This document shows positions 10,886-20,330 of a stretch of DNA of 64,000 nucleotides, one piece after another. Made by a program: the position numbers and the translations under genes. The notes under the pieces are model-generated. The model was not told the DNA's origin, ran no database searches, and was given only the letters and a program-made list of their open reading frames with translations. The DNA is taken from the NCBI RefSeq assembly GCF_001039355.2, contig NW_019775411.1:289322-353321 (forward strand). The letters run 5' to 3'. The DNA is from Lingula anatina. Lineage: Eukaryota > Brachiopoda > Lingulata > Lingulida > Lingulidae. The first letter of the stretch is position 1. Each line of letters opens with the position of its first letter.

Positions 10886-13380
10886 TAAGTTTTATTGTTA
10901 TTTATTAGAACCACCAGCGTGTATGCTGGCAGTACTCGTGGTTTTAGTCCCGACCCGTTTCTTACATCACCGCTGGCTCCCCGGCTCCTGCAGCTTTGCC
11001 GGCTTTGCAGGATGGTGTGGGATACAAGTCACTGTTACAGCTTCTCCTCCTAGACCGCAAGGACCTGTGTCCCCATCTCTTGGTTTTAGGTCACATATAA
11101 TCTCAACTTGAACCCCCTGTTTTCTTTCTTTTTTTTTTTTTTTTTCTTCTTTTTTTTCCTCATTTGGTGCATTGGCCTGGACGTGATGCTTGTTGAAGCG
11201 CACCATTGTCAAAATTTTTGAAAATTCAATGCTAAATACCTCCCAAACCTGAGGAATTATGGGAAAAATTACTACAGAAGTCTGACCAAAAGACATGTGG
11301 AGATTCCAAATAAGTCCTTGGATTTGACCTTTGACCTTTATTTCTAGGTCAAATGAGACAAAATTTTCTAAAATTGAGAATTTTTTGTAAAAAAAAAATT
11401 GTTTGTGCCAATTTTCAGAAACTGCACAGACCTAAGCTCTCATATTATACTGAGGGGTTGCAATTAGGGACTCCTTTCATCTTTGGGAGTTTGGGGTCAA
11501 TCAGTGCATTTTCAGGGGAGAACCAGCCATTAGATGCCGAAACTGAAAACTCTCTACCGGTAATTCTAGAACCATAAATGCTAGACCTCTTGTATTTTTT
11601 TTTTTTTTTGCATTTTGTAGAGCTTGTAATACTTTTTTGTTTTCCATACGGTTTATTAGTTGTGCTATATCAAAAAGTAAAACGTGGTGGTGAAAATAAA
11701 ATGTGAAATATGGTAATTTGCCATTAATTTTGAATGTCGGGAAAAGATAACAAGGCTTAGCGAAGGGCAGACAAATTACTGTCAAAAATGACAGAATTTC
11801 ATAAAATTCTAATAACTGGAATTTCTGAGCACCTATTTCATGAATTTCAACCAAAAACAATCTTTTCATTGTTTCAATTAATTTCCTCTGTACAAAATTC
11901 ATGGCACATTACTGTAACTCCAAAATTAGCAAAGATACACCCATAGTTACTATTGAACTTGAATAGGAAGTCATATACTGGCAATCTAACTGTGACCTTG
12001 AAATTGACATTTGACCTTCTTTTCACCATGAACTTTACTTTGCAAGGTTTCCGTCCCTTATATCTCCAAAACTGGCAGAGATACACCCATAGTTACTATT
12101 GAACTTGAGTTGGAAGATATATATTGGCAATCTAACGTTGACCTTGAAATTGACCTTTGAGGTACTTTTCACCATGAACTGGCACAGATACATGTATGCA
12201 CATAGTTACTAACTGTGATCTTGAAATTGATCTTAGACCTACCTTTCTGCCATGAACCGCACTTCACACATTTGGATTTAAACTTTTACTTTTCCCCATG
12301 ATTATTCAACAAAAATAATTAAGCTGCAGGACTGATTCATAGGTCTTATATACAGATTAAGCTACTCTACCTCTATAAAAGACCTACGAATCAGTCCTGC
12401 TTGTTGTCAAAGCAAAATATGACACCGTCTTCATCCGATTTGTATAACATTGGATAAAATATGCTAAAAAAAGCAGAAGAAACAATTACTTTCAGAAAAA
12501 TAGTCCAATTAAGCTGATTTTTTAAAACTCATCCTGTATATAAGGTTTATATATTAGTTTTGTAATTTTGAAGATGAAAGGTTAAATGGTTTTCATTTAA
12601 TTTGTATAACAGAGGACAAAATGTTCTGAAAAAAAACGCAAAAAAATAGCATAATTTTTATAAAAATGGTCCAACCAGGCTGATTTTCAAACTTGAATTT
12701 TATAAAAAATTCATCAGTTCTGTAAGTTTGGAGAAAAGGTGAAACGCATGCTGTAAAAAAGCGAAAAAATACCACAACTTTTGAGGAAATGGTACGGTAA
12801 AGCTGATTTTCGAACTCGACCTGTATTTTATGAATATTTATCAATTTTGAAAGTTTGAAAACAAAAGGTAAAACCGTTTCCACTTAGCGTTATAAAACCG
12901 AAATTGTATGTCGACGACGAAAACAGGCGCAAGTGATGGCTTTACAGAAAGATATGTGTCTGTACATAAAAATATTTGTGAAGAAAACGGGAACATCGGG
13001 CATACAATTCTGCCCGTATTTGTAACGATTTGTTCTTCAAGTTGGTGAATTTATCTGCGATTTTAACTGCATTTTCCGAAGGACAGCGACTCCTTCTTTT
13101 GGACAAAAAACAAGATCAACAATCCAAATTTCCTGGAGAACTATTCATTTATCAAAGAAATCATAAACGAAAATATATCAGAGTTTTAAAAATTTAGAAA
13201 ATAAGTTCATCTGGATGATTTATGTATAATATCGTCTTAAGAGATTCATTGTTTACATCCAAAAGAGAACGGAAGAGATCAAAGAGAAAGAACAAAAAGA
13301 GAAGAAAACAACAAGAACAAATGCATGGTAGTTATTCCATATTTGAAAGGTCTCTCGGGATTACTCGAACAGATCTTTAA
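10886..13380. repeat. Right copy of the 2.2-kb repeat unit, with an extra internal segment
   Basis: This copy is nearly identical to 8609-10835 but carries about 310 extra bases (roughly 12465-12780). The extra piece is made of diverged internal repeats of the form TCCAAnnAGGCTGATTTT. The copy ends around 13380, after GAAAGGTCTCTCG. It starts directly after a single ambiguous base at 10884 and the contig it lies on ends at another at 13930, so it may be a separate contig placed beside an allelic or repeat copy. Confidence 0.75.
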
Positions 13381-13385
13381 AAGAT

Positions 13386-15100
13386 ATAACATCAGCACAG
13401 CCATGAAACCACACCAGACACTTAGAAACATCCTAGTACATCCGAAGAATAAGAGTGAAAAAGAGGAGTACAGTGATGTTGTGTAACAAAAACCCCGTGT
13501 GATTCTTGTCCCGCCACATACACAGGGAAAATATCTAGACACTTTGGCTACCGTCTAAAGGGACATAAGAAAGATTGGACTGTAACATCAAAAAGAACAT
13601 TCACGAGAGCAGGGAGACAGGTTTCACTATCAGAATAGATATCAGCAATAACGGACCGTGCACCAATCACTTTATATTATAAATTGGGAGGAGGCGAAGA
13701 TCAGTGAAATGACAATCTTAAATGCAGAATTATGGAATCAATCTGTACCAAGAAATCTACAATGACAATGAACCTTGAAGAAGGGGTGGGGGCACAGGCT
13801 TAGTCCAGTCTATAATATTATTTTGACCACAACTCCCCCTAGTGGTCAAACAATAGCACTGAGAAAGACTGCAGGAAAGAGCAGTTAAAATTTCTGCACA
13901 CACAGGTAGGCTAATTTAACATCGTTCGANGGTAGGCTAATTTAACATCGTTTGCCTCGTTCTCTTTTGGATGAAAAATGAATCTCTTAAGACAAGATTT
14001 TTTAAAAAGCTTGTCGAGCACTTTGTTGCTCCATTTCTAAGTGGTTCACGGGTAAAAAGACCGATTGTATTTGTATGAATTGGTCTTAATCCAAATACGC
14101 GTTACTTACCGTAATAATGTTACTGCATGATGTTAAATCACAATTCGCTTAACTTTAAGATATCGTAGAAACTTGAGCTAAAATGGTATTTTCATTAATT
14201 ACTAGATTGAATCAGTGCAACTTGCATTTATATATGCAGCGCAGTCAAGCATGTCTGTGGATCATGTTGATACAATGTACCCCCCCCCCGCACTGATACC
14301 GTGTACGTCCCGGCACCGATACATTCCCACCCCTATACTTCCCCAACATCGATAACCCACCCCCACCACCCAGTAAATTTTGCATTATTCACATGGAATT
14401 CCCCTAAATTTCGGTATTTTAGAAGTCGAACGGTGACATTTGATTCAACTAGTCAAAATTCTAATTTCAAGAGGGGACCATCGATGCGTTTTTTTTTTCA
14501 GAAATCGAAGGGGGGGGGGGGGTCAGGACCCCCTTGATCCCTCCCCCCCCCAAAAAAAAATCCGCCACTGGGGGTGGTGAATTCCCTTGGGGCCACGAAG
14601 AAGTTGTATTTTAATTTATCTGCATACTTAATTTTTCAGTATGCGGAAGGGTATGCTTCACATGTAAAGCCTATAAACAACCCCTGGGCATCAATATAAG
14701 AATAATATCAAATTAACCGAAACACACAAAACGAACCACGTACTGTGGAAAGAAAAGCTGCGTTCATCATACATTTATTTACATCGAAATTATTCTACCG
14801 ATAGGCCTATATTTGTTTCTTCCTTTATACATCAATCTAAGAAGTTGTTTATAAACATGTTGTTCATTTAGCTATGACTGTTTCCATTGTTTTCTAAATT
14901 TCTTCTCTTTTTTGTATTTACTGAATTTTATATAATTTACATATAATTTACATTTGTGTTATTGCATCAAATTTGAAAAAAATACCTATTTTGTGCATCA
15001 TCATTTTTTATCTTGTTTGTACCTTTAACATCTTTCCTGTATTGTTGTTATTGAAAAATTGCCACTGCTTCAGGGTCGATTAGCATACATTGTTAAAAGT
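13386..15100. other. Intergenic, repeat-derived sequence
   Basis: No gene is seen. A 24-base segment (GGTAGGCTAATTTAACATCG and flank) stands on both sides of the ambiguous base at 13930. The block 13950-13995 is an inverted copy of sequence near 13229-13268 (the TCTTAAGAGATTCATTG region). C-rich and G-rich tracts lie at 14280-14290 and 14509-14521. The block ending at 14572 finishes AATCCGCCACTG, which resembles the terminal repeat of the CAGTGGCGGATCC elements described at 15911 and 27251. Confidence 0.5.
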
Positions 15101-15117
15101 ATTTGTGCTCTTATTGA

Positions 15118-15545
15118 CTCAGCCAGGTAGCGTGCGGGTGACTTTGATCACCCGTATGTTGGCAACACAGCGCCCTGTGTAACAAGAAGACGTGGAGACC
15201 AGCTAAGACGCTCGAAAGTGATCGACAGTGTTACTTGGAAGGTCGATAATAATAAGTCATAACTTCAACGACAACGGCTCTGATTCTTCTAACGGCTTTT
15301 GGCTTATTTCTGGGTAAGTAGGTCATTTAAGTTCATCTAAGTTCAGATCCCCATGTTCCATGGTGCTGTTCACGAAATGCGTCCCAAGAACCTGTCAGAA
15401 ATATTTTATATCAAAACACTGACATTGGCTCTTGGCTATACAGCAAATCTCTCCCTGTATCCCAAATTAATCCCCTGCTTCACAGGAATTGGAACGCTTG
15501 GAAAACGAATCATGACCCAGTGTCACAGATATGCAGATACAGAGT
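15118..15545 (+). pseudogene. Decayed 5' end (leader + exon 1 + intron start) of a DUF1647-family gene
   Basis: This block aligns with 16678-17120, which holds the 5' leader, first exon and start of intron 1 of the next copy. The match covers the CCAGGTAGCGTGC leader motif, CGTGGAGACCAGC, GGCTCTGATT..TCTAACGGCTTTT of the membrane-anchor exon, TTTCTGGGT at the donor and about 200 bases of intron. Here the ATG has become ATA and about 30 bases of the anchor region are missing, so no signal anchor can be made. No exons 2 and 3 follow before the next copy. I read it as a relic of tandem duplication. An alternative is an unused upstream leader exon of the 16.8-kb gene. Confidence 0.7.
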
Positions 15546-15697
15546 TATTTTCTGACAGTCTTCCAAATTATCTTTGTTGATCCATCCTCCATTTTGACCG
15601 TCTTCTGACCGATAAAAAATTAGATACCCGTCAATATAAACTTGAACATCTGATCGTCTTCCGGAAGACCCAGAAGACGGCCTAAATCCGCCCTTGG
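15537..15697. repeat. Direct repeat of the 15.9-16.08 kb MITE body
   Basis: Sequence from TTATTTTCTGACAGTCTTCC to GGCCTAAATCCGCCCTTGG recurs at 15930-16079 with scattered substitutions. The right end resembles the ATCCGCCCCTG terminus. The left terminus is missing because the copy is fused to the tail of the pseudogene block. Confidence 0.6.
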
Positions 15698-15711
15698 CTA
15701 CGAAAGACTAA

Positions 15712-15880
15712 GGGACCATTCACATCGAGAAGAGCCGAAGTCTAGTAAGGCCGCGACCTAAATATGGCGGATCTACATGAAAGGAAGACCGCTAATCCTG
15801 TTAATCCTTACCACGCGTCGTTCCTGCAGGAGCACAGTAGTTAAATCTCAGCTCAATTCAACCGGTCGAGGGACAACGCG

Positions 15881-15916
<36 letters not shown>

Positions 15917-16188
15917 CGGATCCAGAGATATTTTCTGACAGTATTCCAAATTATCTTTGTTGCGCCACCCCCCATTTTTGACCGTCTTCTGACAGAAAAA
16001 ATTAGATACCCGTCAATGTAAACTTAAAAATCTGACCGTCTTCCGGAAGACCCAGAAGACGGCCTAAATCCGCCCCTGGGGGAGGCGGAGAGACCATTAA
16101 AAGATTAGCGGTCTTCCTTTCGTGTAGGTCCGCCATATTTAGGTCGCGGCCTTACTAGACCTCGGCTCTTCTTGATGTGAATGCTCCC
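15712..16188. mobile_element. MITE with ~85-bp terminal inverted repeats (host of a nested MITE)
   Basis: The left arm 15712-15796 (starts GGGACCATTCACATCGAGAA) and right arm 16104-16188 are inverted copies with only a few mismatches, including AAGGCCGCGACCTAAATATG. There is no coding capacity. A (G)n run at about 15882-15910 and a second MITE (15911-16079) lie between the arms, so the outer element was a later insertion target. Confidence 0.75.
15911..16079. mobile_element. Short MITE with CAGTGGCGGATCC / ATCCGCCCCTG ends, nested
   Basis: The element begins CAGTGGCGGATCCAGAG and ends GCCTAAATCCGCCCCTG, imperfect inverse termini of the kind seen in many hAT-like non-autonomous elements (superfamily from general knowledge, not proven here). 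It sits inside the 15712-16188 element. Related ends occur at 14561-14572, 27239-27251 and 37398-37412. Confidence 0.55.
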
Positions 16189-16412
16189 ATAGATTACAAC
16201 ACTTTTATAGTCATTAAAATATGCATTTATGTTGACCAACTTATGTTGGCTAAGTTTAACTCTTCCTTATATAACATTGTAAGTTTTACTCTTAATTTAA
16301 CAAATTCAGTGTATTAGTTTTGTTCATTATATGTATAGGCCTATACTAGTTATCTTATATTTGAAATTAAAAGTGTGCATAGATAATATAACATATTAGA
16401 TAACACATTAAT

Positions 16413-16633
16413 GGGATAATAACTCTTCGTATGAGATCTATATTTCACAATAAAAACAATGTGAACAACTCATAGAAATATAATATATTCTGTTTTACCA
16501 CAAAACGGCAGTTATAGCTATTATTCTGATATCTGAGCTTGTCTTTAGACCACGTGACCTCCAATGATGGCTATACTCTGTTAAAATCTCCAGGAAAATT
16601 CATTTTTTGGCCGAAACGAAGAGTTATTATCCC
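16413..16633. mobile_element. ~220-bp MITE upstream of the second DUF1647-family gene
   Basis: GGGATAATAACTCTTCGT at 16413-16430 is matched by its perfect inverse at 16616-16633. The interior is non-coding. AT-rich flanks make the exact target duplication uncertain. The element ends about 50 bases before the conserved 5' leader of the gene at 16.8 kb, so it could affect its promoter. Confidence 0.65.
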
Positions 16634-16678
16634 TTTAAAATGGGGTGAGTAACATACTGTGTATGGTTTTTGTGTTCA

Positions 16679-16799
16679 CTCCACCAGGTAACGTGCGTAT
16701 GATTTGCACGTTGGCACAGCGCTCGGTGTAACAAAAAGGCGTGGAGACCAGCGTAGACGCTCAAAAGTGATCGGTAATGTCACTTGGAAAGCCGATAAT
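16679..16799 (+). promoter_or_regulatory. Conserved 5' leader of the DUF1647-family gene (copy 2)
   Basis: About 120 bases before the ATG at 16800 are shared with the leaders at 15118 and 23828. Shared features are CCAGGTARCGTGC near the 5' edge and GACCAGCGT.GnCGCT closer to the ATG. The three copies keep this block better than most flanking sequence, which suggests transcribed 5' UTR or core promoter. No TATA box is assigned. Confidence 0.45.
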
Positions 16800-17467
16800 A
16801 TGAAGCCATATATCATAGTTCCAACGGCAGCGGCTCTGATTATTCTAACGGCTTTTAGTTACTACCTTTATGGAGCAGACATTAAAAGCTTATTTCTGGG
16901 TGAGTACTGGTAGGTCATTCAAGATCATCTAAGTTCAGATCCCATGGTGCTGTTCATGAAATGCGTCCCAAAAACCTGTCGGAAATCTTTTATATCAAAA
17001 CACTAACGCTGGTTCTTTGCTACACAGCAAATGCCTCCCTTAACCCCAAAGTAACTCCCTGCTTCAGCGGTATGCGACCGCTTGGAAAACGAGTAATGAC
17101 CCACTAGCTGTCACAGATATGCTACATGTACGAAAGACAAAGACTACAACATTAGCACTGATGTTTTGGGCAAATCTAACTTAAAAGGAGGTGAGAGTTA
17201 ACCAAATTTATACTTCCAAACGGTCGCAAATCCCGTGTAAGAGGAGGTTGAGTTTCAAAGTATTGACACATTCAAGGTCTTCAGTGACATTAAAGTTTTG
17301 GTCTCTGATTTGTCATCTGATTCAATCATTCAGTAAACATTTTTTGAGTAGTGCCATAATTATGTATGTATCACATCGAATCAAAATCCAATAAACATTT
17401 ACAAGCCGTCGTTCATGTACTCTGTAGGCACGTAAAATATCTGCAACGTCATTGCCACAAACCCTCA

Positions 17468-17531
<64 letters not shown>

Positions 17532-19227
17532 GTGTGTGTATTTGTTACATGACTGCTTTGTGTATCCTGGGTGCATAAATTTCATATTAAATTTCTGCAG
17601 TTCATTTTTGGTAAAAAAGCAAGGTAACAAAAGCAGTTTGCATTAGAACCTCTGTGGTACAATAGTAAGTTGAAAATAGGCGGTAGATCAATATTACAAA
17701 AGACTGTCATCAATAGGGGGCTAAGAGAAAAGTTGGTGTTCCTTTTTGTCACGATGGAAAAAATCTACCTAAAGCGATTAGGGGCAACATTTGGAGTTCA
17801 AAGAATAGATAATGTCGTTTATAATTGCTTTGTATGTGTTCCAGACAACGGAAAAACGATAGAAGGAAAGGCAGACAATGGTGTTTTTGAAAAAACGTCT
17901 TTTCTCAATATTCCTCAGACAGTCCAGTTACATATGGAAAATAATCCCATAGGTGTGTAAAGTTTTTATCAAGTCCTCAAAATATTGATAATTGACACAT
18001 GAGATAAAATGGAACCGACGTTTAAAAATACATAACAGGTGAAAGTACGACTGTGCACATGCATTGTAACATGTACAGATTACTTTTACAGATGTACCAT
18101 TTGCGTACACAACTCAAACTAAATTGACATGCGCGTGTGTGTGTGTTATAATAACTGTAAATGTGACGTATACCTAAAAGTGCGGTATTATTCTTTATTG
18201 TTAAATTAATCGATGATGTGATGTTGTAATGTAACGTGATTATTTCTGGAGTACCATACTATCTTTTTTGTATTGTTCTCGTGTGTGTATTTGCAAGTGG
18301 GTGTTTGTACGTTTTCATTTTTGTGTATGATTTTGGTATTTATTCTCATTATATTTTGGAAACCGCAATAAATATATATTAAACAAAAGTCTACAGAATA
18401 TGGTGTGTAGAGAAATAGTTATAAACTTCGTCTTTAAAGTTGTGTACTTATATGATAATATTTTTTAGCGATGAAGCCAGGCTTGCAAGAAATGCCAAAA
18501 CAATACTCCTTCACGGTGGTTAGCGGAGCTAGTTCAGGCTTCTTCTCCCCGGGATTAAAGAACTTAGTAGGAAGTGTGCATCATTGGTCCCCGGGGCGGA
18601 ACATTGTGATCTGGGACTTAGGCCTGTCAGAGGAGCAAGTAGCAGAAATCAAAACATGGTGCAGAGTCACGTACAAAAAAGTTCCATTTCGAACATTATG
18701 CGCCGCATTTTCGTAATTTACACACTTACGCTTGGAAACCGGCAATAATAAAAGATATGGTTGATGATATAGGGAATATCCTGTGGATAGACGCTGGGAG
18801 TTACTTCAGTGGAAACATGTCATATATAGACGAATTGATGACAAAGGATGGCTATATTCTTATCCAAGGGCAAGACGGTGATGTCACGGTATTTTTGCAT
18901 GAAAAAATGTGCCAATATATGAACGTGAACAAAACGGCCTTAAAAAGGAAGCCATCATTTGCAGGAGGCTTTAGTGGCTGGTCTAAAAGACCTAATGTTT
19001 TTCATAAATTACTACTCCCGTGGTTGAACTGTGCTCTAGAAGAACCATGCATAGCGCCAGCTGGTTCCAGTTTAAGCAATCACCGTTTTGATCAATCTGC
19101 ATTGTCACTCATCGCCTATTCCAGCGGCATGGACGTGACAGCTCACACGGAACTTCGGTATATTGAAAAAGAATCCAGGAATGGTGATAAAAGTAACATA
19201 CAGTATGTCAAGAAGAAACCTTGTTGA
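16800..19227 (+). CDS. DUF1647-like putative type II membrane glycosyltransferase-like protein, frameshifted copy
   Basis: Exons 16800-16899, 17845-17952 and 18469-19227 join in phase 1 at both introns. Exon 1 gives a start Met, two basic/polar residues and a hydrophobic segment (IIVPTAAALIILTAF), a signal anchor typical of Golgi type II proteins. Exon 2 encodes a 36-residue polar stem. Exon 3 encodes a globular domain with NLVGSVHHWSPG, IWDLGLSEEQV, TWCRV, LWIDAG and SFAGGFSGW. These resemble the Pfam DUF1647 family (function unknown, GT-like by general resemblance). A run of six A at 18675-18680 is one base longer than in the sister copy at 30.5 kb. It shifts the frame, giving a stop at 18714-18716. 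Downstream, the correct frame resumes and runs to TGA 19225-19227. Because both sides stay well conserved, this is either a very young pseudogene or a homopolymer sequencing error. Full length would be about 321 aa. Confidence 0.75.
17468..17530. repeat. (TA)n microsatellite in intron 1 of the frameshifted DUF1647 gene
   Basis: An almost pure TA repeat of about 60 bases. It creates long artificial Tyr-Ile frames on both strands which should not be read as coding. Confidence 0.9.
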
Positions 19228-19954
19228 TTAAACCGGGTATTTATTATTTCAGAAAGGTGGGTTTTGTAAACGAAGAGTTCATTCAACCAGATTAATTAAT
19301 TTTTATGTATGATTATTTGATTTGAGCAGTGAGGAAGTTGATCTTTCTCCTTGAGCTATGTTGTTTCTAAAAATAAAATTTACGGTCGACATAATGAACA
19401 GTTAACAAAAATACAAAAAAGTATTTTTCATATTTCAGTCTATATACTGTGTGTGTGTGTGGGGGGGGGGGGGGGGGGTAGCTTTTCTCTTCAAATAGCA
19501 TACGAAATAATAGACGAAGACACTTGTATTATAATATGTAGGGGTCAGGTATACGGGAAAATTCTTGGTTGTCTGGATCTGCGTTTTAAACTAGTTTTGA
19601 GAGGGAGAAACGAACTTGAGAAAGGAAGAAAGCCCCCTCCCCTCTCTCCAGACACCCCAGTAAGAGAGAGGGGGGGGGGCAGTTTCTCCAATCGTCCGCC
19701 AATCTCTTTTGACAACATCAGCCTCCCATTGATCGATTTTTACCTTTAATATCTGTATGCATAACCGTTTATGGTTTTTCACGATCTCTTACCGGCCATG
19801 GTTGTATAAAAAGGTGTTAGATGAGTTAAGTATTTTAAACTAAGTCTTGTTATTATTTGAACACAGAAAATGCACTGACTTGGTATTTCGATATTTTAAT
19901 GGGCAAACTGTTTCAGGACGTCGGCCCATACTTCAAGTCACAATATATATATAT

Positions 19955-20225
19955 NNNNNNNNNNNNNNNNNNNNNNNNNNNNNNNNNNNNNNNNNNNNNN
20001 NNNNNNNNNNNNNNNNNNNNNNNNNNNNNNNNNNNNNNNNNNNNNNNNNNNNNNNNNNNNNNNNNNNNNNNNNNNNNNNNNNNNNNNNNNNNNNNNNNNN
20101 NNNNNNNNNNNNNNNNNNNNNNNNNNNNNNNNNNNNNNNNNNNNNNNNNNNNNNNNNNNNNNNNNNNNNNNNNNNNNNNNNNNNNNNNNNNNNNNNNNNN
20201 NNNNNNNNNNNNNNNNNNNNNNNNN
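19955..20225. other. Assembly gap of 271 N
   Basis: The run of N is bounded on the left by an (AT)n tract and on the right by possible coding sequence. The size may be estimated and not real. Confidence 0.98.
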
Positions 20226-20330
20226 GGGCATATAAATCGTGTGTTAATGTGCTCCTCAAGGCAGGTACCGATATGAGCGTATGTTCTGAATGGCCTCTAA
20301 CTAATGCAATGGAAATGAACAAGCTGTCTT
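20226..20330 (+). CDS. Possible ankyrin-repeat-like coding fragment cut by the gap
   Basis: Directly after the gap one frame reads CVNVLLKAGTDMSV followed by EWPLTNAMEMN. This matches the usual helix-turn-helix pattern of an ankyrin repeat (xxCVxxLLxAGADxxx, then PLxxAxxxN). The left part would lie in the missing bases. No clear donor follows and the frame later becomes unlike protein, so it could be the end of an exon, a terminal exon or a pseudogene piece. The identification rests on about 30 residues only. Confidence 0.3.

Noticed and set aside
17322-17646. Poly-(Tyr-Ile) frames
   Set aside because: Translation of the (TA)n microsatellite.
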